NCBI RefSeq assembly: GCF_003056345.1
Contig: NZ_PYWB01000003.1
Coordinates: 1-64,000 of the forward strand
Source of the DNA: Devosia submarina
GTDB lineage: Bacteria > Pseudomonadota > Alphaproteobacteria > Rhizobiales > Devosiaceae
Reading direction: 5' to 3'
Length of the DNA: 64,000 nucleotides
Shown: in pieces, positions 43,789 to 53,490 of the stretch
How positions within the stretch are numbered: the stretch's first letter is position 1
Layout of the letters: the number at the start of each line of letters is the position of its first letter
Translations under genes and position numbers: made by a program
Notes under the pieces: model-generated
What the model saw: the letters and a program-made list of their open reading frames with translations, nothing else
Database searches by the model: none
What the model was told of the DNA's origin: nothing

Positions 43789-44196
43789 ATGAAGACACAA
43801 AGCTTCTATCCCCTGCTTCAGATCGCAGACATCGAAACGGCAGCACGGTTCTATGAACAGCACCTCGGCTTTTCGCGCATTTTTTCAAGCGATTGGTACA
43901 TTCACCTTCGTGCCGGCGGAGATATTCCCTTCGAACTCGCCTTTATTGTCCCCGATCATGAAACGATCCCGCCTCAGGGGCGCGGAACAACGCAAAACGT
44001 CATGTTGTCCCTTTACGTCGAGGATGCGATCTTGGAACACGAGCGACTGGATGCCGAAGGCGTCAAAATCGTTCAGCCTTTGCGGGACGAAGTCTTCGGC
44101 CAGCGGCATTTCATTGCGGCTGATCCCAACGGTATCCTCATCGACATTATTTCCGCGATCGAACCCGATCCCGTATGGCTCCAGGCGAACAGCTAA
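43789..44196 (+). CDS. VOC-family (glyoxalase/bleomycin-resistance-like) protein
   Basis: A 135-residue vicinal-oxygen-chelate fold protein. It starts YPLLQIADIETAARFYEQHL, GFS, has VMLSLYVEDAILEHERLDAE at the second repeat, and closes HFIAADPNGILIDIISAIEP with the conserved Asp-Pro-Asn-Gly. The substrate is unknown. AAGGAGA lies before the ATG. It stands alone between the two sugar operons. Confidence 0.8.
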   Translation: MKTQSFYPLLQIADIETAARFYEQHLGFSRIFSSDWYIHLRAGGDIPFELAFIVPDHETIPPQGRGTTQNVMLSLYVEDAILEHERLDAEGVKIVQPLRDEVFGQRHFIAADPNGILIDIISAIEPDPVWLQANS

Positions 44197-44405
44197 CCGA
44201 TTTGCATTCCCTGTTTGCAGACCTGCCGTGCACCCACATTCCCAGAATCCTCATTTTCTGACGCATAGTGGTCAAAATAGTATCAGATTCACCCCCGGGC
44301 TGAGGTGGATCGTTTACGAGTCCATGGGGTAACCTGCAGGCACACGATGAAACTTCCAGGGGCACTGAACTGCCCGCAGGTGAATAGTTTCTAGGGAGAT
44401 TGCCA
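44197..44405. other. Intergenic stretch before the AraC regulator
   Basis: About 210 bp with no gene. I see no clear operator. It should contain the AraC-type gene's promoter. Confidence 0.3.
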
Positions 44406-45287
44406 GTGCAGCCCGATCTGGAGCTTGTCCATATACGAAAAGGTGAATCCTTTTCGGCGTGGATGCACGGCTATCCATTCAGGACTGTGCGGTGGCACTA
44501 TCATCCTGAATACGAAATACATTTGGTTGTTGCCACATCCGGCAAGTTTTACATTGGCGACTTTGTCGGTGACTTCCAACCCGGCCAGCTGATTGTAACG
44601 GGCCCCAATCTGCCACAGAACTGGATCAGCGATATTGAGCCGGGCGAGATCGTGCCGCTTCGCTCCCTCGTTGTTCAATTTCCTCAATCTTTCATCGATG
44701 GCGCCTGTGCACAGATGCCTGAGATGGAAGCCGTCCGCCCGCTGCTTGATCGCAGCCGGCGCGGACTGCTGTTTGATGCCGAGACAAGCGGGAATGTGCG
44801 TCCGCTGATCGAACGGCTGATTGAGGCACAGGGCCTCGCCCGCCTGGCGTTGTTCTGGGAAGTACTCGATCATTTAGTCCAAGGGCAGCACGAGGTTCTG
44901 GCTAGCCTCAGCTTCCAGCTCGATCTCAGTCGCTTCAACGATAGCGGCATCAATCGTGCCATCGCCTATCTCAAGGATCATCTGACCGAGCAGATAGACG
45001 AGGCTGAACTCGCTGAAATGGTTGGACAGAGCCAGAGCGCATTTTCGCGCGCCTTCAAGCGTCATACTGGAACGACGCTGGTGCGCTACCGCAATCAACT
45101 ACGCGTCGACCTCGCCTGCCAGATGCTGCTCACGGACACAGACATCAAGGTGGCAGACATCTGCTACGAGGTCGGGTTTTCCAATCTTTCCAATTTCAAT
45201 CGCCACTTCCAGAACTTCAAGGGCATGTCGCCCTCCCAGTTCAAGGCCCAGTTTGCTGCAAACCGGAACCTGGCGATGACCGGCTGA
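44406..45287 (+). CDS. AraC-family regulator of the pentitol operon
   Basis: A 293-residue AraC/XylS protein. A cupin sensor domain (TVRWHYHPEYEIHLVVATSG) is followed by two helix-turn-helix units (DEAELAEMVGQSQSAFSRAF, then VADICYEVGFSNLSNFNRHF, ending MSPSQFKAQF). The GTG at 44406 is chosen because AGGGAG lies 7 nt upstream; a TTG at 44400 would leave no spacing. It precedes the pentitol transporter genes by 92 bp on the same strand and is the likely activator. Confidence 0.88.
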   Translation: MQPDLELVHIRKGESFSAWMHGYPFRTVRWHYHPEYEIHLVVATSGKFYIGDFVGDFQPGQLIVTGPNLPQNWISDIEPGEIVPLRSLVVQFPQSFIDGACAQMPEMEAVRPLLDRSRRGLLFDAETSGNVRPLIERLIEAQGLARLALFWEVLDHLVQGQHEVLASLSFQLDLSRFNDSGINRAIAYLKDHLTEQIDEAELAEMVGQSQSAFSRAFKRHTGTTLVRYRNQLRVDLACQMLLTDTDIKVADICYEVGFSNLSNFNRHFQNFKGMSPSQFKAQFAANRNLAMTG

Positions 45288-45379
45288 TACGCCGCAATTC
45301 AGTTTAATCGAATTCGGGCGCCATGACGGCGTCCGGACAGGGGCAAATCTGCCCACATTAACATGGGAGGACCATGACA

Positions 45380-46291
45380 ATGAAACACACCAAACTCCTT
45401 TCCGCTTCCCTGCTGACCCTTGCTCTGGCTACCTCTGGCGCTTCCGCCCAGGAGCAGATCAAGATCGGCATGACGTTCCAGGAGCTCAACAACCCCTATT
45501 TCGTTTCCATGCAGGAAGCGCTGAACGAAGCTGCTGCCGATCTGGGTGCAGAAGTCATCGTAACCGACGCAGCTCACGACGTTGCCAAGCAGATTTCGGA
45601 CGTCGAGGACATGCTCCAGCAGGGTATCGACATCTTGCTGCTCAACCCCACCGACACCGCCGGCATTGAAGCCGCTGTCCATGCAGCCAAGGCACAGGAC
45701 GTGATCGTCGTGGCCGTCGACGCCAATGCCAATGGCCCGGTCGACACTTTCGTCGGCTCCAAGAACCGCGATGCCGGTTATATGTCCTGCAAATACCTGG
45801 GCGAAGCCCTCGGCGGTGAAGGTGAAGTCGCAATCCTCGACGGCATCCCCGTCGTGCCGATCTTGCAGCGTGTTGAAGGCTGCAAGGCTGCCCTCGAAGA
45901 ATTCGAAGGCATCAACCTCGTCACCACGCAGAACGGTCGCCAGGATCGTTCCGTGGCGCTGGGCGTCGTTGAGAATATGATCCAGTCCCACCCCAACCTC
46001 GCCGGCATCTTCTCGGTGAATGACGGTGGCGCCATGGGTGCTCTCGCCGCAATCCAGGGCTCGGGCCGTGACATCAAGCTGACCTCGGTCGACGGTGCGC
46101 CAGAAGCAGTTCAGGCCATTTCCGAAGGTGGTCCGTTCATCGAAACCACGGCGCAGTTCCCGCGTGACCAGGTTCGCGTTGGTCTTGCCATGGCGCTGGC
46201 GCAGAAGTGGGGCGCTCGCGTTGTTCCCAAGGAAGTGCCGATCGACGTCATGGTCGTTGACGCAGAGAACGCCGCTGAGTTCAGCTGGTAG
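45380..46291 (+). CDS. Pentitol/sugar ABC transporter substrate-binding protein (ribose family)
   Basis: A 303-residue CUT2 periplasmic protein. The signal peptide ([20 protein letters not shown]) precedes [18 protein letters not shown]. Hallmarks are [20 protein letters not shown] and [20 protein letters not shown]. The ATG at 45380 is preferred, with GGGAGG 9 nt upstream; an ATG at 45374 is too close to it. The downstream dehydrogenase and kinase suggest the ligand is a pentitol such as ribitol. Confidence 0.9.
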   Translation: MKHTKLLSASLLTLALATSGASAQEQIKIGMTFQELNNPYFVSMQEALNEAAADLGAEVIVTDAAHDVAKQISDVEDMLQQGIDILLLNPTDTAGIEAAVHAAKAQDVIVVAVDANANGPVDTFVGSKNRDAGYMSCKYLGEALGGEGEVAILDGIPVVPILQRVEGCKAALEEFEGINLVTTQNGRQDRSVALGVVENMIQSHPNLAGIFSVNDGGAMGALAAIQGSGRDIKLTSVDGAPEAVQAISEGGPFIETTAQFPRDQVRVGLAMALAQKWGARVVPKEVPIDVMVVDAENAAEFSW

Positions 46292-46301
46292 TTATTACTC
46301 G

Positions 46302-46329
46302 CTCCGCCCCGCATGTTGCAGGGGCGGAG
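46302..46329 (+). promoter_or_regulatory. Intercistronic hairpin after the pentitol SBP gene
   Basis: CTCCGCCCC (46302-46310) and GGGGCGGAG (46321-46329) form a perfect 9-bp stem with a 10-nt loop. It lies 10 bp after the SBP stop and 21 bp before the ATPase start. It shares the GCCCC/GGGGC core with the frcB-frcC hairpin. Confidence 0.65.
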
Positions 46330-46350
46330 TCTCAAACAAGGGAGCGCACG

Positions 46351-47853
46351 ATGCTGGAACTGCAAGGCATCCGCAAAAGCTTCGGCAAGATCGAAGTCCT
46401 GCACGGGGTCGATCTGGAGGTGCGTTCCGGCGAAGTTCACGCGCTTCTGGGCGAGAACGGCGCAGGCAAGTCCACGCTGATGAAAATTCTGTGCGGCATC
46501 ATCCCGCCAAGCGCTGGCACGATCCGCATCCAAGGGACTGAACACCATTTCGCCAATTATGACGCCGCGATAGCTGCAGGGATCGGCATCGTGTTTCAGG
46601 AATTCAGCCTCATTCCCTATCTTAATGCGGCCGAAAACATGTTCCTCGCGCGCGAGTTGCGCAATCGCCTTGGGCTGCTGGATCGTCGCGCCATGCGCAA
46701 GCGCGCCGGCGAGATCATGCAGCGGCTGGGCGTCAATGTGCCGCTGGATGTGCCGGTACAACGCCTCTCGATTGCCGAACAGCAATTCGTCGAAATCGCC
46801 AAGGCGCTCTCGCTTGATGCACGTATCCTAGTTCTGGACGAGCCCACGGCAACCCTGACGCCAACCGAAGTCGAACATCTGTTCAAGGTCATGCGCGAGC
46901 TGCGCCGGCAGGGCGTCGCCATCATCTTCATTTCCCACCATTTGGAAGAAATCTTCCAGATTTGCGACCGCATCACCGTGCTGCGCGATGGCGAGTTCGT
47001 CGGCTCCTGCGCTGTCTCCGAAGTGGATAATGACCGCCTTGTCGAGATGATGGTGGGCCGCCGCATCGAAAGCAGCTTCCCACCGAAGCCGGTTTTTGAA
47101 GCCAGCGCTCCCGTTGTGCTCGAAGTGGACAACCTCCGGATCAAGAAGAATGGCCCGGTCTCCCGCTTCACGCTGCGCAAGGGAGAAATCCTCGGCTTTG
47201 CGGGTCTGGTTGGTTCCGGCCGTACCGAGACGGTTCTTGCCATGTTGAGCGCCGGCCCGGTGGCCAGTTGCACCCTGAAGATCGATGGCGTTGAAAAGCG
47301 CCTATCCGGCCCTGACGAAGCGCTCTATCACGGCATTGGCTTGCTGCCCGAAAGCCGCAAAGAGCAGGGATTGATCACCAGCTTCTCGATCCTGCAGAAC
47401 ATTTCGCTCAACAATTACGGCAAGTATCGCAAGGGCCATTGGTTCCTCGATCTCAAGAAAGAACGCAAGGCGACCCAGACCGCTATGGACCAGGTTCGCG
47501 TCAAGGCGCAGGGCCCCAATGCGCGCGTCGACACGCTGTCGGGTGGCAACCAGCAAAAAGTGGTCATCGCGCGCTGGCTCAATCACCAAATGAAGGTCCT
47601 GATTTTCGATGAGCCCACCCGGGGCATTGACGTCGGCGCCAAAGCTGAAATTTACGCCCTGATGCGCGAATTCACCGCACAGGGCAATGCGATCATCATG
47701 ATCTCCTCCGAACTGCCAGAAGTGATCGGCATGTCCGACCGTGTCTGTGTGTTCCGCCAGGGCGGCATCGTGGCCACCGTGGAAGGCGAGGCCATCAGTT
47801 CCGAGCAGATCATGACGCACGCAACAACCGGGAGTATCGAACATGTCGCATGA
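46351..47853 (+). CDS. Pentitol/sugar ABC transporter ATP-binding protein (RbsA-like, double cassette)
   Basis: A 500-residue fused ATPase. The first cassette has Walker [13 protein letters not shown] and Walker [12 protein letters not shown]. The second has [14 protein letters not shown] in place of a full Walker A and the signature [15 protein letters not shown], as usual in RbsA/AraG. It energises the following permease, whose ATG lies 11 bp before its stop. Confidence 0.92.
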   Translation: MLELQGIRKSFGKIEVLHGVDLEVRSGEVHALLGENGAGKSTLMKILCGIIPPSAGTIRIQGTEHHFANYDAAIAAGIGIVFQEFSLIPYLNAAENMFLARELRNRLGLLDRRAMRKRAGEIMQRLGVNVPLDVPVQRLSIAEQQFVEIAKALSLDARILVLDEPTATLTPTEVEHLFKVMRELRRQGVAIIFISHHLEEIFQICDRITVLRDGEFVGSCAVSEVDNDRLVEMMVGRRIESSFPPKPVFEASAPVVLEVDNLRIKKNGPVSRFTLRKGEILGFAGLVGSGRTETVLAMLSAGPVASCTLKIDGVEKRLSGPDEALYHGIGLLPESRKEQGLITSFSILQNISLNNYGKYRKGHWFLDLKKERKATQTAMDQVRVKAQGPNARVDTLSGGNQQKVVIARWLNHQMKVLIFDEPTRGIDVGAKAEIYALMREFTAQGNAIIMISSELPEVIGMSDRVCVFRQGGIVATVEGEAISSEQIMTHATTGSIEHVA

Positions 47854-48817
47854 AGCCGCTGCTGGCGAGGCAACGAGCCCCGGCCGCAATTTTGCACGCC
47901 TGCTGCAATCACCTCTGACCCTGCCACTGGTCGGGCTGATCGTCGTCTCGGTATTGATGGCGCTCGCCAGCCCCAACTTCTTTAGCCTGGATAATCTCCT
48001 TAACGTGCTACGCCAAGTGTCCATTGTCGGCATCCTCGCCGTGGGCATGACCTTTGTTATCCTGACGGGCGGCATAGATCTGTCTGTCGGTGCCGTCATG
48101 GCGCTGGTAGGCACCATCACCGCGGGCCTGATGGTCAATTCTGGCCTGCCCGGTGAAGCAGCGATGGCGGTGGGCCTGCTTCTGGGCCTCGCTATCGGTC
48201 TCTTCAACGGCGCCCTGGTGGCCTGGGGAAAGATGCCCTCCATCATCGTGACGCTAGCGACCATGGGCATGGCGCGCGGTATTGCCCTCATCTATTCTGG
48301 CGGCTACCCGATCAGCGGCCTGCCAAGCTGGATTTCTTGGTTCGGCGTGGGGCGCATCGGGGTCGTGCCGGTGCCCGTTATCATCATGGTGGTGATCTAC
48401 GCCATCGCCTGGGTTCTGCTTGAACGCACTGCATTTGGGCGCCACGTTTATGCCCTGGGCGGCAATGAAACCGCGGCGCGCCTGTCGGGCGTCAAGACCC
48501 ACCGGGTCAAGCTGATCGTCTTCGGCATTTCGGGCCTGACTTCGGCGCTCGCGTCGGTAATCCTCACCGGCCGGCTGATGAGCGGACAGCCCAATGCCGG
48601 TGTCGGGTTCGAGCTCGATGCTATTGCCGCTGTCGTTCTAGGCGGGACCGCCATCGCCGGTGGTCGCGGCCTTATCCTGGGTACGCTGATTGGCGCGGTG
48701 CTGCTGGGTATCCTCAACAACGGGCTGAACCTGATGGGTATCAACCCTTACCTGCAGGACGTGATCAAGGGAGCGATCATCCTGCTGGCGATCTATATCG
48801 GCCGTGATTGGCGCTGA
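47843..48817 (+). CDS. Pentitol/sugar ABC transporter permease (RbsC-like)
   Basis: A 324-residue CUT2 permease with about 10 membrane segments. Hallmarks are [40 protein letters not shown], and [20 protein letters not shown]. It overlaps the ATPase gene by 11 bp. The dehydrogenase gene follows 34 bp downstream. Confidence 0.92.
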   Translation: MSHEAAAGEATSPGRNFARLLQSPLTLPLVGLIVVSVLMALASPNFFSLDNLLNVLRQVSIVGILAVGMTFVILTGGIDLSVGAVMALVGTITAGLMVNSGLPGEAAMAVGLLLGLAIGLFNGALVAWGKMPSIIVTLATMGMARGIALIYSGGYPISGLPSWISWFGVGRIGVVPVPVIIMVVIYAIAWVLLERTAFGRHVYALGGNETAARLSGVKTHRVKLIVFGISGLTSALASVILTGRLMSGQPNAGVGFELDAIAAVVLGGTAIAGGRGLILGTLIGAVLLGILNNGLNLMGINPYLQDVIKGAIILLAIYIGRDWR

Positions 48818-48851
48818 GCCCCGGCCAAACTCATCCAACCAGGAGAATACA

Positions 48852-49583
48852 ATGACAGAGTCGCTGCAGGGCAAGGTCGCGGTCATCACCGGCGCGGCGT
48901 CGGGTATCGGTCTTGCCACCACCAAGGCCCTGCTGGGCCAAGGTGCCACCGTGGTCATGGTGGACTGGAATGAAAAGGGTCTCACGGACCTCGTTGCCGA
49001 GCTTGGCGAAAAGGCTATTCCTCAGGTCACAAATTTGCTCGACCCTGAGAGCTGCAATGCCATGATCCCCGAGATCCTGGAGAAGGTCGGCCAGATCGAC
49101 ATCCTCTACTGCAATGCCGGCACCTATATAGGCGGCGATCTGACCGAAACGACGCCCGAAGCCATCGACCGCATGCTCAACCTCAACGTTAATGCGGTGA
49201 TGAAGAACGTCCATGCCGTGGTGCCGCACATGAGCGAGCGCAAGACGGGTGACATCATCGTCACCTGCTCTATCGCAGGCCATTTCCCGACCTATTGGGA
49301 ACCCGTATATTCCGGCTCGAAGTGGGCGATCACCAGCTTCGTGCAGGGCATGCGCCGCCAGATGATCCCTCATGGCGTGCGCGTGGCTCAGGTCTCTCCC
49401 GGCCCGGTGGTTTCGGCCCTCCTGGCAGATTGGCCTGAAGAAAACCTGCGCAAGGCCAAGGAAAGCGGCAGCCTCATAGATCCCGAGGAGATCGCCGACG
49501 CGATCGTCTATATGCTCACCCGCAAGCGCACCGTGACCATCCGGGACATGATCGTCCTGCCAACCAATTTCGACCGCGTCTAA
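48852..49583 (+). CDS. Ribitol 2-dehydrogenase-like short-chain dehydrogenase
   Basis: A 243-residue SDR. The NAD motif is TGAASGIG (13-20), NAG is in YCNAGTYIGG, and the catalytic Tyr153-x3-Lys157 is in VYSGSKWAIT. The sequence PHMSERKTGDIIVTCSIAGH and the C-terminal RDMIVLPTNFDRV are typical of ribitol dehydrogenases. It would oxidise ribitol (or a related pentitol) to D-ribulose with NAD+. AGGAGA precedes the ATG. The next gene encodes a ribulokinase-like enzyme, which supports the assignment. Confidence 0.82.
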   Translation: MTESLQGKVAVITGAASGIGLATTKALLGQGATVVMVDWNEKGLTDLVAELGEKAIPQVTNLLDPESCNAMIPEILEKVGQIDILYCNAGTYIGGDLTETTPEAIDRMLNLNVNAVMKNVHAVVPHMSERKTGDIIVTCSIAGHFPTYWEPVYSGSKWAITSFVQGMRRQMIPHGVRVAQVSPGPVVSALLADWPEENLRKAKESGSLIDPEEIADAIVYMLTRKRTVTIRDMIVLPTNFDRV

Positions 49584-49600
49584 CGCGTTCCAACGGGAGA

Positions 49601-51226
49601 ATGGCCGTGGCTCAGTATCTGATCGGCATCGATGTCGGCACGGGCTCCGCGCGAGCGGGCGTGTTCGACACAGCCGGGCACATGCTCACCACGGCCAAGC
49701 GCCCTATCGACATGCATCGTGAAGCTGGGGTTATTGCCGAGCAATCCAGCGTCCAGATCTGGGAGGCCGTCTGTGCCGCTGTCCGGGAAAGTGTGGCTCA
49801 GGCAGCAATTGACCCGGCTGATGTGGCTGGCATCGGCTTCGATGCCACCTGCTCGCTTGTCGTCCTTGGCCCGGGCGGCAAGAGCCTTCCCGTAGGTGAC
49901 CCGGCGTACCCCGAGCGGGACATCATCGTCTGGATGGACCACCGCGCCCTTGAACAGGCCGAACGCATCAACCGGCAAGGCCATAAGGTGCTCAAATATG
50001 TCGGCGGTCGCATCTCGCCCGAGATGGAAACGCCCAAGCTCCTGTGGCTGCGCGAAAACCGGCCTGACACCTACGCTCGTGCCGAAAACTTCTTTGATCT
50101 CACCGATTTTCTGACCTGGAAGGCAAGCGGCGCGCTTGATCGGTCTGCCTGCACAGTCACCTGCAAATGGACCTACCTCGCCCATGAGAGGCGTTGGGAC
50201 GACAGCTATTTCCGCCAGATCGGATTGGACGATCTTGCCGACCAAAACTTCCTGCGGATTGGCCAGAGCGTTGTTGATCCTGGCACAGCACTCGGAAGTG
50301 GCTTGACCGAAGCTTCCGCCCAGGACATGGGCCTTCGCCCCGGTACGGCAATTGCTGCGGGCCTGATCGACGCTCATGCCGGCGGCGTCGGCACGGTTGC
50401 TGCCGGTGGCGATGCCACGCGCGCCATGGGCTATGTGTTCGGCACCTCCTCCTGCACCATGACCACAACGGCCCAACCTGCCTTTGTGCCTGGCGTGTGG
50501 GGCCCCTACTTCTCCGCCATGGTACCTGGCGCCTGGCTCAACGAGGGTGGCCAGTCTGCGGCCGGTGCTGCCATCGACCAACTGGTGCAACTACACCCCG
50601 CAACCGCCCAGGCCAGCGCCAATGCGAAGGCTGCGGGCAAATTGCTGCCGCAATGGCTGGCTGATCGAGCACTGGAACTTTCCGCAGCGGCAAGCCAATC
50701 CGTACATCTAGCCGGCGAACTTCATGTCGTGCCCGAGTTCCTGGGCAACCGCGCGCCTTTTGCCGATCCCCATGCCCGTGCCGTCATCATGGGACAAGGC
50801 ATGGACAGCGGCACCGACTCGCTGGTGGCACTTTACGTCGCCGGAGTTTGTAGCCTGGGCTATGGCCTGCGTCAGATTGTCGAAACTCAGGCGGCGCACG
50901 GTGCTCCGGTTGAAACCATCAGCTTAAGTGGAGGGGCGGGCGCTCATGCCCTTACGCGCCAGCTTCTGGCCGATGCGACGGGCCTGCCAGTCGATATCAG
51001 CGCGTGCGAGGAGCCGGTCCTGCTCGGTTCAGCCATGCTGGGCGCGGTAGCCTCCGGCATCTACCCGACTCTTCAATCGGCTATGCCCGCCATGTCACGC
51101 GTGGCAACGAGCTTCGCCCCCGTTTCCGGCGTGCGCGCCCTGCATGATGCGCGATACGAGGCCTTCCTTCTGCTGCAGAAGACTGCCCGCGACATTCGTG
51201 CGACGACGGCACCCCACCTGAACTAA
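49601..51226 (+). CDS. FGGY-family pentulose kinase (D-ribulokinase-like)
   Basis: A 541-residue FGGY kinase. The N-terminal ATPase motif GIDVGTGSARAGVFD, VWMDHRALEQAERIN, and the C-terminal SLSGGAGAHALTRQLLADAT match the pentulose-kinase branch that phosphorylates D-ribulose. The product D-ribulose-5-phosphate enters the pentose phosphate pathway. GGGAGA directly abuts the ATG at 49601, so a GTG at 49607 (AQYLIGIDV) may be the true start. Confidence 0.85.
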   Translation: MAVAQYLIGIDVGTGSARAGVFDTAGHMLTTAKRPIDMHREAGVIAEQSSVQIWEAVCAAVRESVAQAAIDPADVAGIGFDATCSLVVLGPGGKSLPVGDPAYPERDIIVWMDHRALEQAERINRQGHKVLKYVGGRISPEMETPKLLWLRENRPDTYARAENFFDLTDFLTWKASGALDRSACTVTCKWTYLAHERRWDDSYFRQIGLDDLADQNFLRIGQSVVDPGTALGSGLTEASAQDMGLRPGTAIAAGLIDAHAGGVGTVAAGGDATRAMGYVFGTSSCTMTTTAQPAFVPGVWGPYFSAMVPGAWLNEGGQSAAGAAIDQLVQLHPATAQASANAKAAGKLLPQWLADRALELSAAASQSVHLAGELHVVPEFLGNRAPFADPHARAVIMGQGMDSGTDSLVALYVAGVCSLGYGLRQIVETQAAHGAPVETISLSGGAGAHALTRQLLADATGLPVDISACEEPVLLGSAMLGAVASGIYPTLQSAMPAMSRVATSFAPVSGVRALHDARYEAFLLLQKTARDIRATTAPHLN

Positions 51227-51252
51227 GCTTCTCACACACGGCTCGAGGCACT

Positions 51253-51978
51253 ATGCAATTTTCTGGCAAATCCATCATCATCACAGGCGCCGGCAAGGGC
51301 ATCGGCCGCGCCTGTGCCCAACTGCTCGCCGCCCGTGGGGCCGAGATCATCGCTATGAGCCGCACCCAGTCGGACCTTGATAGCCTTCGTGCCGAGATCG
51401 GGGGACGCTCTATCCGGGTGGATCTAGCGGATCCTGCAACCACGCGCGCGGCAATGGCCGAGGCAGGCACCTGCGATTTTCTGGTAAACAGCGCCGGCAT
51501 CAACGTCCTTGAAAGCGTCGTGGACATGACTGAAGCGGGGTATGAGGCCGTGCTTGGCATCAATCTGCGTGCCGCCCTGATCACCTGCCAGGAATTTGCC
51601 CGCGCGCGCATTGCTGCAGGTGGCGAGGGCGCCATCGTCAACATCACATCGATCGCCGGCCATCGCGGTTTCCAGGATCACCTCTGCTACGCGGCATCCA
51701 AGGCCGGGCTCGAGGGTGCCAGCCGCGTCATGGCCAAGGAGCTTGGCCCCCATGGCATTCGCGTCAACTGCGTCGCGCCCACCATCACACTGACGGAACT
51801 CGCTGCCGAAGCGTGGAGCGATCCTGCCAAGAGCGCTCCAATGATGGTGCGCCACCCCCTCAACCGCTTCGCCATTGCCGACGAAGTCGCCCAAAGCATC
51901 GCCCTGCTCTTGTCAGACGACAGCCGCATGATCTCTGGCGCCGTACTTCCAGTCGACGGCGGCTTCCTGGCTGTTTGA
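51253..51978 (+). CDS. Short-chain dehydrogenase (L-xylulose reductase / polyol dehydrogenase-like)
   Basis: A 241-residue SDR with TGAGKGIG (11-18), NSAGIN, catalytic Tyr146-x3-Lys150 in CYAASKAGLEG, and the end SGAVLPVDGGFLAV. The pattern MSRTQSDLDSL after the second strand hints at NADPH-type dicarbonyl/L-xylulose reductases. In the operon it could oxidise a second polyol such as arabitol or xylitol. Substrate assignment is inference. It is the last gene of the pentitol operon. Confidence 0.78.
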   Translation: MQFSGKSIIITGAGKGIGRACAQLLAARGAEIIAMSRTQSDLDSLRAEIGGRSIRVDLADPATTRAAMAEAGTCDFLVNSAGINVLESVVDMTEAGYEAVLGINLRAALITCQEFARARIAAGGEGAIVNITSIAGHRGFQDHLCYAASKAGLEGASRVMAKELGPHGIRVNCVAPTITLTELAAEAWSDPAKSAPMMVRHPLNRFAIADEVAQSIALLLSDDSRMISGAVLPVDGGFLAV

Positions 51979-52510
51979 TTGGGCCGTTGTGGAGAGCGGC
52001 TCGTCCCCTTGGCCCTACACGAGAATATAAGTGGCTGTTCATACCAGCTTCAATTCGGATGGGCAGCACGTTCTCCGGCGTCGGCAGTGAGCAGACGGCG
52101 TGTTGGGTGGGCTCACAGGGCAGGTTTACCGCCTTGTTGAAGTCGAGCACCACTGTGCTTTCGGTGACGTCCTCGCGATGATGGAAGCACCAGCCGGCGA
52201 AGGTGTTGTTGGGCTAGCATTGCGTCCCACCGACGGCTTCGCAGGGCGTCAGCAATCCCCATTATCCAACAACAATAGCCTTTGCCGCCGCAAACCTTGC
52301 TCGACGGACAGCATAGATCATTCTGCTTGCAAGATCGCGTATCGGGACAGGCCTGGATGGACGATCGTATCGCCACCGCAATAAGCCCGGCTTGAAGAAC
52401 TCAGCGGGGAGCGATTATCAGCGCCAGACATTGACGCGGGGACGAATTCATCCGCCCACCCTCATCGGCGCAACCCCAGCTGGATGATCAGTGATTCAGG
52501 AGGATTTCGA
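51979..52510. other. Intergenic stretch containing a DUF1684-like scrap
   Basis: About 530 bp separates the pentitol operon from the aldo/keto reductase gene. Apart from the minus-strand fragment at 52043-52153, I see no gene, tRNA or strong hairpin. AGGAGG at 52498-52503 serves the next gene. Confidence 0.4.
52043..52153 (-). pseudogene. DUF1684-like C-terminal fragment
   Basis: Minus-strand translation gives VLDFNKAVNLPCEPTQHAVC followed by SLPTPENVLPIRIEAG. This closely follows the conserved end of DUF1684 proteins (DFN-A-N-PC...CPLP-P-N-LP--I-AGE). The rest of the domain is missing upstream and the glutamate after AG is replaced. It is a small relic of a gene; the identification is by eye from the motif alone. 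Confidence 0.45.
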
Positions 52511-53440
52511 ATGAAGCTCTACAAAGTTCCGCAGGCCGATCTGACCGTTTCAAGCGTCGTTTTGGGACTGATGCGCATTGCGGACATGGAGGACGAGGCA
52601 ATCCGGGAGCTCTTCGACACGGCTGTCGAGACCGGCATTACAGTTTTTGACCATGCCGATATTTATGGCGGCGAACGCCATCGATGCGAGGAACGGTTTG
52701 GCCAAGCGGTCTCGCTTTCCAAGAGCGACCGGGAGCGGATACTTATCCAGAGCAAAGTCGGCATTCGTCGGGGCTGGTTCGATTTCTCGCGGGAGCACAT
52801 CCTGAACACGGTGGATGAATCGCTTGCAGCTCTCCAAACAGATTATCTCGACGTGCTGCTTCTGCATCGTCCTGATACGCTGGTAGAGCCAGAGGAAGTT
52901 GCCGAGGCTTTCGAAGCGCTTCATTCAGCCGGAAAGGTTCGCCATTTCGGCGTCTCCAATCACACCCCAGGCCAGATCGAGCTGCTCAAATCAGCCGTTC
53001 GGCAGCCGCTTCTTTTCAACCAGGTTCAACTGAGCATGACCCATTCCAACCTCATCGCGCAGGGCGTTGCCGCGAACATGGGCGGCAGTGATCAGTCGAT
53101 TACGCGCGATATCGGGTTGCTCGATTACTCACGGTTGAACGGCGTCATGCTGCAGGCCTGGTCGCCCTTTCAGAAAGGGTTCTTCGATGGTGTATTCGTT
53201 GGCGATCGGGAGAACTACCCCGAACTCAATGATGAACTCGACAGGCTGGCAGAGGCTTACAAGGTTACGCCGACCGGGATCGCCGTAGCCTGGATAACGC
53301 GGCACCCCGCAAACATCCAGGTGGTGCTCGGAACAACCAAGCCGAGCCGTGTCCGGGAAAGCGCCGCGGGCTCCGATGTGCAACTTACGCGCGAAGAATG
53401 GTACCGCCTGTTCCGTCTTGCCGGTCACATCGTTCCCTGA
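52511..53440 (+). CDS. Aldo/keto reductase (YdhF-like)
   Basis: A 309-residue NADPH-dependent aldo/keto reductase. Catalytic positions are visible: Asp and Tyr in FDHADIYGG, Lys in LIQSKVGI, His in VLLLHRPDTLVEP. The Ser-Asn pair HFGVSNHTPGQ and the C-terminal GTTKPSRVRESA bind the cofactor. Substrates of this branch are broad (methylglyoxal, sugars). It has AGGAGG before the ATG and is followed by a second, different aldo/keto reductase 50 bp later. Confidence 0.85.
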   Translation: MKLYKVPQADLTVSSVVLGLMRIADMEDEAIRELFDTAVETGITVFDHADIYGGERHRCEERFGQAVSLSKSDRERILIQSKVGIRRGWFDFSREHILNTVDESLAALQTDYLDVLLLHRPDTLVEPEEVAEAFEALHSAGKVRHFGVSNHTPGQIELLKSAVRQPLLFNQVQLSMTHSNLIAQGVAANMGGSDQSITRDIGLLDYSRLNGVMLQAWSPFQKGFFDGVFVGDRENYPELNDELDRLAEAYKVTPTGIAVAWITRHPANIQVVLGTTKPSRVRESAAGSDVQLTREEWYRLFRLAGHIVP

Positions 53441-53490
53441 GACATCAAGCACCCCAAATAAACAGCCTGAGTTCGAGACAGGAAGCATTC

